Shown: positions 23,128-34,359 of the stretch, in pieces
Numbering within the stretch: the stretch's first letter is position 1
How the letters are laid out: each line of letters begins with the position of its first letter
Assembly (NCBI GenBank): GCA_029204225.1
Contig: CM055104.1
Coordinates: forward strand, 39,424,527 to 39,488,526
Direction: 5' to 3'
DNA: 64,000 nucleotides
Origin: Diphasiastrum complanatum
Taxonomy: Eukaryota; Streptophyta; Lycopodiopsida; Lycopodiales; Lycopodiaceae
Notes under the pieces: model-generated
Told to the model about the DNA's origin: nothing
The model's input: the letters and a program-made list of their open reading frames with translations, nothing else
Databases searched by the model: none
Position numbers and translations under genes: made by a program

Positions 23128-23860
23128 TGTTAATTTCACACGTGTGGACTGTCCACAACATGTACTTGTGATCTCCTAAGGTGTGTAGATGCACCAAGAT
23201 CAAGATTAGATTGAGATTCAAGATCTATCTTTGAATCTATGGCAAAAACACATTACTACATGCATTCAATCACTTCCAACTCACACTCACATGTGTGGGA
23301 AGTGTTCCAAAAATAATCTAAGTAAAATCAAGCTGCTCTCCGCGAGTAGAGAGAGAAAATCATCATTAGCTCTCCAATAGAGAGAGAAAGCTAGAAATCC
23401 AATAACACTCAAAATCCACACAATCTCCAAATCAATTAGATTCAAATGAGAAGTACAATGATACTAGTAGATCCACGAGCTACCACAATTCTTAACTATG
23501 ATTGGACCACACTTTTGCCAACTCTTAATCCTATTGGACCATTGATCATTCACCTCTAAATTCTATTGGACAATTTTCAAGCAAACCTCAAATTCTATTG
23601 GACCCCTCAAGGTTCTACCTCTAAATCCTTTTAGACTTCTTAAATTTTATCAAACAAAAGCGTGACACTTGTCTACACTCTAATTGGCACGAGTTTAGCC
23701 TCTTACTCTATTTTGGCTCAATAGTGGCATTACAAGTGAAAATGGATAATCTGCCATCTATGCCAAATTTGTTCCTATCAACATCCTACACCTAGATGCT
23801 TGATATAAAAAACATGAGACTCCTATATCTAACATAGATAATCTTTTTCAATTCTTCACA
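23128..23860 (-). repeat. Copia-4 3' LTR
   Basis: In minus orientation it starts TGTGAAGAATTGAAAAAG and ends GTGAAATTAACA, 733 bp, with canonical TG...CA ends. It follows a polypurine tract (AGGAGGAG at about 23861-23868 on the minus strand) and pol by fewer than 20 bases. A second copy in the opposite orientation is the solo LTR at 18079. Confidence 0.85.
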
Positions 23861-23878
23861 CTCCTCCTAAAAAATTAT

Positions 23879-25276
23879 CTATGAAGATTTAAGCATTAAT
23901 CTTGATATAGCTCCAAGATTAGATCCATGCTTGATGAAAGCACTTTTGCTCAAAGGCTTGGTGAGTAGATCGGCAATACAAGAGGACGAATTGACATGCT
24001 CCAAATAGATTTCTCCTCCAATAAGCTTTTCTCTCACAAAATGGTGTGCCACTTCTATGTGCTTGCTTCTTGCATGAAATATGGGATTATTGGCAAGAGC
24101 TTGGGCCGAGATGTTATCACACTTGATCATTGGTAGATCATCTTCCTTGATGCACTTTAACTCCATTAATAACCTCTTGATCCAAAGCACCTCTTTGGTA
24201 GTTGTAGTGAGTGCTTGGTACTCGGCCTCACATGAAAAGAGAGATATAGTATCTTGCTTTTTGGAAAGCCAACATATTAGATTGCCTCCAAGAAAGATAG
24301 TGTATGCACTAATAGACTTTCGATCCATCTTATCACTTGCAAAGTCTGAATCCGAGTAGCCAACAATGGATAGATCTTCACTTTTATAAAGTAGACCATA
24401 ATCACAAGATGAAGATACATATCTTAGAATCCTCTTGGCCATCTTCCAATGATGGATCATAGGATCTTGCATAAATTGACTCAATTTGTGCACACAAAAA
24501 CTTAGATTGGGCCTAGTAATGGTAAGCCAAATCAAGGAGCCTACAAGACTCCTAAAAAGTGTGATGTCCTCAAAGGATCTTTCATCACCTTTATTCGGAT
24601 CTTTTACAATTTGCTCCATTGGAGTATCTATGCTCTTAGAATTTTCCATATGGAATTTTTTCAACATAGAGTGAGCATATCTAGATTGGCATATAAAGAC
24701 ATGATTTTCATAAAAATCAATTTCTAGGCCTAGGATGTAATGTATCTCTCCTAGATCTTGCATTTTAAACTCACATCCAAGTGCTAGCTTAGTTTCATCA
24801 ACTAGCTTGATACAACTTCCACAAAGAATAATGTCATCAACATAAATTAGAAGAATGACAATATTGCTATCAACAAACTTTAGATACATGGAAGGATCAT
24901 AGTCACTAAGAGTAGATCCTAGTGAGATAAGAAAAGAATTAAGTCTTGAATACCATGATCTTGGTGCTTTCTTGAGTCCATAAAGACTTTTGAAGAGCAA
25001 GCACACTTTGGACTCATCCTTGATGAATCCTTGAGGTTGTTCCATATAGATCTCCTCCTCAAGATAACCATTTAGAAAAGCATTGGACACATCTAATTGG
25101 AACACCTTCCACTTGAAGAAACAAGCAAGAGAAATAAAAATTCTTATTGTCACCATCTTTGCAACGGGTGCAAAGGTTTCATAATCAAGACCATGGATTT
25201 GAGCAAAATCTTTGGCACATAATCTTGCTTTATACTTGTTGATGGTGCCATCATGATTGTACTTGATCTAAAATAC
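23879..25276 (-). pseudogene. Copia-4 reverse transcriptase and RNase H
   Basis: The 425-residue frame 23879-25156 has FQLDVSNAFLNGYLEEEIYM, the catalytic LLIYVDDIILCG, then the RNase H motifs GYSDSDFASDKMDRKSIS and LFSCEAEYQAL, and the tail ARSKHIEVAHHFVREK and IADLLTKPLSK. The last part of the RT N-terminus (25157-25276) reads through KARLCAKDFAQ and ETFAPVAK. It meets stop codons near 25262-25274 just before the integrase frame. Confidence 0.9.
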
Positions 25277-26238
25277 TCACTTGCAACCAATCACATGCTT
25301 GTTGGACGGAGGATCCACAAGCTCCCAAGTATTGTTGGTGATCAATGCATCATACTCTTGCTTCATGGCATCATACCACTCCTTGGTATTGAGTGCCTCT
25401 TGTACATTCTTTGGCTCTTCATGAGAGACATAAAAAACATAATTAGTGGAATCAAGATCCACTTGTTTGCCTTTGTCAATATATGAGAGCCTCTTAGGCT
25501 CGGATCTATCTCTTATGGATCTTCTAGGTGAGAAAAACCAAGGAGAACCTTCTTTAATTCTCGACCCCATCACATCATAATTGTCTTCAAAGTCAATAAT
25601 AGGTGATGCATCCATAGACTTCTTGATCTCGGCTTCTTCAAAAGATGAATGTTGATCTTCATGAAAGACAACATCTCTACTTTCAATAACTTGAGAAGTA
25701 GAGAGTACAAAGACTCTATAGGCCTTTTTGGTGGATGAGTATCCAACCATGATCCCTTTGCATGCACTAGGATCTTCCTTCTTCCTTGTTTCCAAGGGAA
25801 TATGAGCAAAGCATATGAATCCAAACCCTCTAAGGTGATCAACCTTAGGCTTCTTCAAATATAAGATTTCATATGGTGACTTTCCTCCAAGAGCTATATG
25901 TGGGAGCCTATTGCAAAGATAATCTGCACAATTAATGGCTTCTCCCTAAAAATCTTTGGGCAAAGTTGCCTCAATTCTCATAGATTTTGCACATTCACAT
26001 AGAGATCTATTCTTTCTCTCGGCCACTCCATTTTGAGATGGAGAATAGGCACAAGAGAACTCTCTTTTGATGCCTTCAAGCTCACAAAAATCATGAAATT
26101 TATTGGAGATATATTCACCACCTCCATCACATCTAAGAGCTTTAACCCTGAATGAGAATTGCTTCTCTACATAAGCTTTGAAAATAATGAAATGATGAAA
26201 CACCATAGATTTAGAAGCAAGAAGATATATCCGAATAA
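25277..26238 (-). pseudogene. Copia-4 integrase C-terminal half and RT linker
   Basis: Frame 25946-26206 carries the second part of the integrase core (ALRCDGGGEYIS, SPSQNGVAERKNRSLCE). Frame 25277-25858 carries the C-terminal region (DHLRGFGFICFAHIP, GIMVGYSSTKKAYRVF, SRDVVFHED). It ends at the start of RT (EWYDAMKQEYDAL, TWELVDPPSNK). A stop separates the two near 25945. Both are in standard copia order between protease and RT. Confidence 0.85.
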
Positions 26239-26808
26239 TTTCCGATCCATAGAATGAGTAGGGATTACTCTAGTGTTTTATTGAGACCTAAAAATCTCAC
26301 AAGCATTTTTCATAAAGTAAATTATTTTTTCTTATGAAGAATTTTGCTTACATTAGTAGATGGTATTCTACTCCAGATTGTAATATATATATGTGCTTGT
26401 GTATGAGGTTCTGTCTAGATCTCCATATTTATAGGAGACAGTGAAATCTATTGAGATTCAGATGAATTGTTGATTTCTTGCATGAGATGCTAGAAATGGG
26501 GCTATTGGAATTTGAGATGTTCCAAGATTGTTGTATTTCAATTCTTAAAAACAAGATTATCTCTTATGCATAGGTAGATCTCAGATGGATGATGGCTACT
26601 ATCACTCGCGTTGAAAATGTTTGGAAGGAAAGTCCTGAGTATAATAGAGTGAATCCATTTTGGAAGAGACTTTTTATTGACTTTTCAGATATTTTCATGT
26701 ATCATTTCTCCAGCTAACTTTTGTAAGAAATTAGATAATTTCTTCAAAAGGAGGGGTAATATTCCATTAGAGAAACTATTAGTTGCACAATTTTTGGATA
26801 AGAGAAGT
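26239..26808 (+). mobile_element. Foreign segment inside the Copia-4 integrase, related to 19870-20160
   Basis: Integrase reads up to FVTFIDENFSYPK on one side (about 26809) and resumes with IYLLASKSMVFHHF on the other (about 26235). The roughly 570 bases between are unrelated to copia. Part of them (26260-26500) matches plus-strand 19870-20090, sharing GATGGTATTCTACT-type and GAGATGCTAGAAATGGGG-type stretches. This shows the same repeat family, probably gypsy. No termini or target duplication were identified. Confidence 0.6.
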
Positions 26809-28291
26809 TCTCATCAATGAAAGTCACAAAACAAGTGGCTCCTCCCTTGCTTATAGTTGATGAGAAATGCACATCCAAGTGGATTAACTCCAAAGGATGC
26901 TTGCTTTTGATAGAAGATCTTGCAAATGGCTTTTTGTGAGATTTAGCAATAGCACAAGCCTCACAAGGCTTGATCTTCTTAGAGAATGACTTTGGCAAGC
27001 CAATAGCTTTGGCCTCTTTGATCATAGAGAGCATGGATTTGTAGTTGGGATGTCCCAACCTCCTATGCCATAATTCCTCCATAGAGAGCTTGTTCACAAG
27101 AGCAACATTACAAGCATTCACATACTCATTTGGATCTAGTTTATAGATACCTCCAAATCTAGATCCTAATGCAAGTATCTCATCATTCTTCTTCATAGTG
27201 CAAGTATCAACATTGAATTTTACATCAAGGCCATTATCAAGCAATTGGCCAACACTAATGAGATTCTTAGTAAGCTTAGGTACATGAAGAACTTTAGAGA
27301 GAGAAAGAACTTTAGAGGATGCAAGCTTTAAGGGAATGTTCCCTATGCCTTCAATAGGACATTCAAAATCATTCGCAGTGTATATTGATTTCTTGACTCC
27401 ATCATAAGGTGCAATAGAAGAGAAAGAGTCCTTGGAGCTACACATATGGGAAGAGGCTCCACTATCAATATACCATAGGCTGTCCTTCTTGAAAGGAGTA
27501 GATGAGAAACTAGAGACCATAAGAGATCCATCTCCATCACTTGCAATAGTGTCTTCCTTCTCATTGGTAATGTTGGCTTGCTTGAGTTGATTCTTCTTCT
27601 TGAAGCAATTGGTGGCATAATGGCCTTTCTTGCCACAATAAAAGCACTTGATCTTCTTCTTCTTGAGTTTGGATGATGAAGCATTAGAGGAATCATCTTC
27701 CTCCTCATCTTTGTCTTTGGATTTGGCTTTGTCGATGTTGGTTCTTGCTCCTCCCTTTGTGCTTATCCTTGGCAAAGAGAGCTTTGCCATCATTATGAGT
27801 GAGAGAAAGCTTGTCCATCCTCAAGAGCTTATACTCTTGTCTTGATTCTTTTGAAATTAGCACACTTTGGAAAGCCTCCAAACTTGGTAGCTCCTCCTTA
27901 ATGGCATAGGATTGGACAAGGTTATCAAATTCACTTCTCAAGCCATTGAATGACTTGAACTAGCTCATTTTGATTGATGGAATCACCAATGCAAGCAAGC
28001 TCTCTATGAATATCTTTTACTCTCAAAACATAACTAGATGCACTCTCATTACTCTTTTGGCTACTTTGAAAGATTTGATTCCTAAGAGTGAGAAGTCTAG
28101 AGGTGTTCTTAGCCTCATAAATAGTCTTCAGACAATCCCAAGCTTCTTGGGCTATTGTATAAATACCTATCTCCCTCAATATCTCATTAGAGACATTCAT
28201 CTTAATGTAGTGGAGAGCCATCCTAGCTCTCTTTTTGTATTTTTGAACCTCTTGAAGAACTTGTGGTTCTTCTTCAAGGCCAAGAACTATG
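26809..28291 (-). pseudogene. Copia-4 gag, protease and integrase start
   Basis: Frames 27931-28221 and 27705-27941 form gag (MALHYIKMNVSNEILREIG, SSYVLRVKDIHREL). Frame 26744-27793 holds the zinc knuckle CFYCGKKGHYATNC, the protease LWYIDSGASSHMC, GAG-pre-integrase LWHRRLGHPNYKSM and CEACAIAKSHKKPF, and the start of the integrase (HPLELIHLDV). The gag N-terminus is cut by the LTR at 28292. Frame breaks occur near 27930 and 27800. Confidence 0.85.
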
Positions 28292-28564
28292 AGTTAGAAT
28301 TAAAGTAGAATCATTGTGTTACTGTACTGTGGGTCCTATAAGTGGATAAGGATCAGTTGGCCTCGCCACGAGGCAAGTTGACGGGACACGCGTCCCGCCA
28401 ATGGCAACCTGGGTCATGCATGGGTTGCCTAGTGAACAACTATATGTATAGTGTAATTTCATTTTGAGAAATACAGTTGCTATATGAGCTTGCTGTGGAG
28501 AGTGTTTTCTGTCTGTGTTACTGTGTAGCATGATCTGTGTTCCTATGCAAAGCAAATTCTAAGT
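28292..28564 (+). repeat. 5' LTR of a Copia-5 relative
   Basis: Starts AGTTAGAATT and ends AATTCTAAGT, a 10-bp inverted pair with one mismatch. It is followed without gap by a primer-binding site. The ends are of the A-(G/C)-TTA...TAA-(C/G)-T form also seen in Copia-5, rather than TG...CA. It interrupts Copia-4 gag, so it inserted later or lies at a rearrangement joint. Confidence 0.7.
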
Positions 28565-28576
28565 TGGTATCAGAGC
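28565..28576 (+). promoter_or_regulatory. Primer-binding site of the Copia-5 relative
   Basis: TGGTATCAGAGC, complementary to initiator tRNA-Met, directly after the LTR. Confidence 0.85.
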
Positions 28577-29450
28577 CATACAGGAAGTGTACATAGTACA
28601 ACATCGTCGTTGAAGAGAGCTTCGGGAGAAGTGTCTTCTGAGAGTTTGGGGTTTACGGCGGGTTGAAGATGGAAGGAGAAACAATGATTCAGAGAGTTTA
28701 GCACACAGAAGCTTGGTGAGTTTGAGACTGTGTGAGGATTCAGAGACAAGGATTGTTGGCTGAATCAGAACCTCAGAAAACGGAATTTTGAAATTCCGAA
28801 GCAGACTATTTGGTGTTTGCAGTCAGTGTGCATTCAATCGGATACCGTTTGATGAACGGATTGAAGCATCAGCTTTCCAGTTGTAGGGCGACCTTAGAGG
28901 AAGAGGATAGGCCTGTCAGAACACTGTGAATTGGAAGTCAAGAACAGATTTGTGTAAAAAACCCTGGTCTAGGGTTTGGGAGCACAAAATCAGAGATTTC
29001 TCTCTATACTGATCCGTTTTGCAAGCTGTAAAAACTCAGAGGAGGGCGTCCTTGCAGTGTGAATCAGGTTTGAAGAGGCCGTGTGTAGCCGCGTGCCAGT
29101 AAGTGAGCCAGATCAGATCCAGGGCTTGGCAGCCATAGCTGGTAAGAAGAGAGGAGGAAGCTGTGAGAGAGAGCGGGCAACTCGCACGCGCCCAACGCGA
29201 TGGATGCTGTAGCATCTAGAAGGCCATAGCGACCATATGAGCACGGTTCAATGCCTAGATGCAGTTTGAACCTTTGGATGAGGTGTCAGATGCATCGACG
29301 GTCCAGAACTTGTGATGGGAGAGAAACGTGGACCACAAGATTTGGTTCAGCCATTGGATGGGCTTTGAAGAGGACTCTGAAGAAGTATAGTGCATTTTGT
29401 GGCATTTGCACATTGAATCCTCCATTGCCTTATGATATCCTCGCCTCCAT
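28577..29450 (+). repeat. Leader of the Copia-5 relative, truncated
   Basis: Clearly related to the Copia-5 leader at 45545-46340. Shared pieces include TTGTTGGCTGAATCAGA-type and ATCGGATACCGTTTGA-type words, TAGTAGGGCGACC-like words, and a TGGATCCATTGGA-like stretch. Gag and pol do not follow; the sequence runs into a CT microsatellite and LINE-related DNA, so only the 5' end survives. Confidence 0.65.
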
Positions 29451-29488
29451 CTCTTCCTTGTCTTCTCCAAGCTTCTTCTTCTTCTTCT

Positions 29489-29619
<131 letters not shown>

Positions 29620-29999
29620 ATGGCTCCTCCTCATGCCATAGTTCCTCCTCGGGCCACAACTCCTCGTCGGACCTCTTGCTCCCCTACCACACTCCCTCCC
29701 TCGCTGCCACCTCACCCCCCACCCTCGCTATAGCTCCACCCTCCCCCTCGTTGTTGCCCATCTCTGATAGGGCAGTGTTGCCTTGCAACACAGGCAATGT
29801 TGCCTACTGATGTGGCACCCCTTGTCTCTTCTTCCTCACTTTTTTTTCTCTCTCTTCTACTCCTTCCTCTCTCTCATCTTCTTCTTCTTCTACCTCTTTC
29901 TCATCTTCATTGAACTCTAGTCCAATCGATTTTTCCATTCATACCGGCCTCCTTCCTATTCCTATTTTCCAAGAATTCTCAGCTCCTCCATCTACAGCA

Positions 30000-30800
30000 C
30001 TCATCGCATACACTCCCTCCAAATCAACCGAACTATTTTCCTCTTGGGAAACTGACCAAATGAAAGCAGATTTCTAGCTTTTGAAACAAGAACTTTCACA
30101 GCTAAAGGGAATAGTGGTCTCTTTACTCAAGGAAAAGAATTAGTCCAAAGTTGCCTCATTGGAACAAGTGATCAGTACTAAGCAAGTTGCAACCTCAGAA
30201 TCGACTACCACCATGATATGAGAACTAGAAAATAAGATTGAGCAGCATAAACAATAAACTCTTTCATGGGCAGCCATATTGAAGAAAGACAACAAGCCTA
30301 GGGCCCCCATTTCCTCAGTCATCTCAGCCACCATTTCGAAAGAGCGGTCAAGGGAACAAAAGGCACATAACATCAGGGTTCGTGGGATACTGGATACACA
30401 GGATGCCATTGTCGAAGCTACGAGGTTTCTCAAGACCACTCTAGGACATCGGACAAATGGGCTAGATACATCCCAGAGGACCACCAGAGATGCAGCTACA
30501 CTGAAATTTGCTTCACATCCTTAGCCAGTCGTAGAGAGGCTTTACGTTGTAGAGACAAACTACGCGGCACTACCATATAGATGGATGATGATCTCACTTA
30601 TATTCAAGTTGACAAGAGATGTAAAGCCTTCTAAGATGTCCGAGAGACAGGTAAGGTCATCTATCGTAATGGTCAGATAAGATTTGTTGTTGGCACTCTA
30701 GTAGTTCCCAGAGCTAGAGATTTGGGGCCCCCGGGATTGGGAGCACCTCGAGTCCCCATCCATACCATTTTCAGATTGGGGTATGGAACTGTGATAACAT
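30000..30800 (+). pseudogene. LINE-1 ORF1 remnant with coiled coil
   Basis: Reading past several stops gives a heptad-like stretch (LLKQELSQLKGIVVSLLKE, ASLEQVIS, ELENKIEQHK). It is followed by SWAAILKKDNKPRAPI, NIRVRGILDTQDA and, further on, RREALRCRDKLRGTTI and GKVIYRNGQIRF. The coiled coil followed by an RNA-binding-like region is the layout of an L1-type ORF1. Stops are at several positions (for example near 30076, 30139 and 30218), so this is a pseudogene. Confidence 0.55.
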
Positions 30801-30819
30801 CCACTCATCCTCTACAGCG

Positions 30820-31250
30820 GGTGACCTAATTGACTTTATCACTGGACAAGACCTATTGTTTTTCATGGAGACTCACGAGAGCCAAGAGTGGGGATTACCC
30901 ACCTTCCCGGGATACAGATGGGATTCAGTATACAAACTTGTCACTCTTTTCCACACTACCAACCACTAGAGTTCCAAGCCGCCTTCCTCACCACCTCTCT
31001 CCATACTGCTGCAACTTTGGCCTTTTCCTCCAGACCTCATAAATACAAACTAACTCATCCACGATCACCCCGATCTTTCCATCCACCATGGTACGATGTG
31101 GAATGCCACACTCTTCACCACACTATCACACATGCTCATTTTCACGCCCCTCATCTCCTTCGCTCCTCATGGCAATTGTACAACCGCACACTCCATCACA
31201 AAAACGTGCCTATGATGACTCTAAAGGAAGCCGCCTTGTGAACTTCCTTT
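30820..31250 (+). pseudogene. LINE-1 endonuclease start joined to the RT linker
   Basis: GQDLLFFMETHESQEWG is the ETH-containing start of an apurinic-type endonuclease. Within about 40 residues the sequence jumps to a region just upstream of RT (SFHPPWYDVECHTLHHTI). The catalytic remainder of the endonuclease (GDFN and SDH motifs) is absent, so roughly 150-200 codons have been deleted. Confidence 0.6.
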
Positions 31251-31439
31251 TCAGCTCCTCTTTCGGTGCCTTTTGGGTGAGTTTATCCCTCGTGCCCTAC
31301 CCCCTCTTCTGGACGATCTACATATCTAGATCAACTATGCTACCCAGCTTTACACTATACCCACTAATACACCCATCTCCATCTCTCCTCGACCTTCAAA
31401 CTTCACTTTTTCCACCCCTGATTTGGTCTAGGCAGCAAT

Positions 31440-33170
31440 CAAAAGAATGAAAACTCATCAAACTAGAGACATTGAAGACCTTGAATCCGAGCTACTAATT
31501 CACGCCTCCGACACCGTTTCCTATACACTATCCACCCTCCTTAACCATGTTGTTGTTGAAGGCTTCCCATCCTCTTGGTACACCAACATCATACATCCTA
31601 TCCATAAAAATGGTGACCCCATGTTACCTGGTAATTACTGCACTATCATGATTGGGCATGTTCTCGCAAAGCTATATGGCACCATCCTTCAATCTGCAGT
31701 TAGTTTAGAGCCAGAGTCCAAGAGGTTGCATGCATTGGGTTAGGCAGGGTTCCGCGCTCATTAATCCACTACATATAAACATATTCACACTTCGAGCTCT
31801 CGTTGGGGAAGCTAGGCACAAGAAATAAAAGGTTTATTGTTGTTTTGTGGACTTCAGGAAAGCCTTCAACTCTGTCCCACGTTCTCTACTTATCCAAAGA
31901 CTCCACCACCTGAGTTTCTCGACGGATATTATTCTTGTTGTCATGGATCTCTATGAGAGGGTTTTGGGTTGCTTTCGTCATGGTAGTGGCATTTTTGAGC
32001 AGATCTAGAGTACTATTGGGGTTAAGCAGGGGTGCTCTCTTTCACCATTTCTCTTTGGACTATACATTGATGAGCTGGAGCAGGTCATTGCTCAGTGTGG
32101 CAGGGACGGTTGTAGGCTTTGTGACATTCTAATCGCCATCCTTCTCTATGTGGATGATGTGGTACTAGTCTCTCATACCAGAGAGGGATAACAAAGACAG
32201 TTGGATTGCTTACACACCTTTTGTACTCAGTGGGGTTTAGGGGCGAATCTCTTGAAGACCAAAATCATGGTCTTCAATACCTCTTGGGGCCTTCATGCAG
32301 CACCAGGAGCTTACCTTTGATGGACAGTTCCTAGAGGTGGTTTCTTCATACACTTACCTGGGTGTGCTCTTCTTTGGTCCTACCTTCAATATGAGATAGG
32401 TGGCTACTTCTAGACTCGGGAAGGGTCATTCTTCCCTAGTTCAGTTGGAGAGATTCGGCTTCCGTAAGTCTATTCGGGATGCCCCGAGTAAGTGCAGACT
32501 TTTTGAAACCATAGTCACCCCTTCAGCCTTGTGTGCAGCAGAGATATGGTGTACATGCCTCTCCTCATCACAATGGGCCATCATTTCACGTTTATAGACC
32601 ACCATGTTAGCTCGCATGATTCAAGCGAAGCCCTCTGTTCCACATGAGACCATTATTGCGGAGTTTGCCACCCCCCCCATTCAAATTGAGACAGCCTTCC
32701 AGCTTATCACATACATCCAGAGAGCTCAGACACGTCCTGATACAGAGCAGAGATATACACGGCTAGCACTTATGTCCTCTTATGATTTTCAGACTCAGAG
32801 ATATCGGCTGTCATGGTTCTCTCAGGCATCACACTTTCTCATGGAGGCATTTGGTATCACTATCACTGATCTCCCCTTAGGTACACACCAGTACATTAGA
32901 CGATTTTTATGCATAGCATATTTAGATCGTACTTGGCGTCGCCAGTTGGGGGTTAAGCCTGACTACTACCGGATTCACTTTTTGGAGCATGATGTTGTTG
33001 GTCTTCCAGTTTTACCTTGATATTTGTCCTCGGGATTATCACACAGTCTCTGTTTCACTTTGGGATAGTTCAATGTCTCTTCACATCAGTTGGGCATTGA
33101 GACAGGCTGATTCTAGGGTACAAGAGGAGAGACTATGTCTGCTATGTTCTTTACATGAGATAGAGTCTTA
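31440..33170 (+). pseudogene. LINE-1 reverse transcriptase
   Basis: Motifs in order across broken frames: SSWYTNIIHPIHKNGDP and NYCTIMIGHVLAKLYGTIL (31570-31690), FVDFRKAFNSVP-like sequence (31845-31880), GVKQGCSLSPFLFGLYIDEL (32015-32080), the catalytic YVDDVVLVS (32147-32173), and a thumb region (32399-33020, with SALCAAEIWCTC). At least five stops or frameshifts are present. Confidence 0.8.
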
Positions 33171-33785
33171 GGATCACTTCATCTTTAGATGCTCCATATA
33201 TTATGTGATTAGAGAGAGATATCACTGTCCTATTCTGGGACATGCCTACTACACTCAGATCATTGATTGCATATGAGGACCCTCGTTGGGTTGCGCTTAT
33301 GCTACGAGAGATGGTCTTGCTGCCATGGGATATGTAGCAGTAAGCTCACCAGCCACATCGTAGCTCTCAGACTCAAATTACGTCTTTCTTCACTAGGAGA
33401 CGGCCATGACGAGACCTCAAGTTTGATGACAATGATGGCGACACACCCCCTCATAGATATCAGAGACAATGTATCACCCACAGTCATATGGCAGCTCGCA
33501 CTTCTGCCTTGTCACGAGAGCACACAGTTTTCACCCTCCTAGACGACGTCAGCGGCGGTCCATGTTACCTCCTGCTACAACTCGTATCACATTCTTTTTC
33601 AGCAGCAATGCTAGATGATATGACTCTATTCCTAGCAACTATTTTGCTCCCACTTATGGACAACTTGCAATTTGTAGTTTACAGATATATTATTCATCTT
33701 TTATACATAGTTTTTTCTTGGAGACGTTTATATACAATCCCATGGTTACCACATACCTGACATGTAATCTTTCTGGTCTTATATG

Positions 33786-33943
<158 letters not shown>

Positions 33944-33977
33944 TACTCTCTGTAACAGTCTCAACGAGGTTTGACAT

Positions 33978-34011
33978 AAGGACGGTCCTTTATTTTATGG
34001 GGACCGTCCTT
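33978..34011. repeat. 11-bp perfect inverted repeat
   Basis: AAGGACGGTCC (33978-33988) pairs with GGACCGTCCTT (34001-34011) across a 12-base spacer. It could be a hairpin or the termini of a small palindromic element; no target duplication was noted. Confidence 0.7.
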
Positions 34012-34359
34012 TCAAAATTTTAGCCCAACTTTGGACTGCGTGGGAGGTGGACTATTGTATAGCGGAGGAGGCACCCGATGGAGATGAGCCAGGCAGGCGT
34101 GCGCAGGCAGGCTGACAGAAGGCTGAGGGGTGCACTGGGCCGGTGCACTACAAGGGGGAGTCCGGAGCCGGAGATGGAAGGGGAGTGCGACTGAGCAAGC
34201 ACCTGGCAGGTGCCTGCATCATTTCAATGGGTGCTGAAATTATGGGGAGCCGAAGTTGTTCACACCTATGTCCTCCTAAGAGTATGCATTTCATCCATAG
34301 AACAAGTAATGCATTTATGCTTATTTCTTGAAATCAATTTATTAAACCGTTCATTTGGA

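Larger units (their letters stand above)
23128..28291 (-). mobile_element. Copia-4, Ty1/copia retrotransposon, 5' truncated
   Basis: On the minus strand the order is gag (from 28291), zinc knuckle, protease, GAG-pre-integrase, integrase, RT, RNase H, polypurine tract, 3' LTR. The 5' LTR and start of gag are replaced by another element's LTR at 28292. A foreign segment of about 570 bases sits within the integrase (26239-26808). In-frame TGA and TAG codons interrupt pol near 25260-25275, one at a position that is tryptophan in relatives. The copy is dead but most domains are readable. Confidence 0.85.
29900..33780 (+). mobile_element. LINE-1, degenerate non-LTR retrotransposon
   Basis: A plus-strand LINE with ORF1-like sequence (about 30000-30800), a short endonuclease remnant (about 30820-30950) and a reverse transcriptase with thumb (about 31440-33170). 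Multiple in-frame stops and frameshifts run throughout, and most of the endonuclease is missing. The 3' part fades into sequence before a CT microsatellite at 33788; no poly(A) tail was seen. It is an old, dead copy. Confidence 0.8.
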
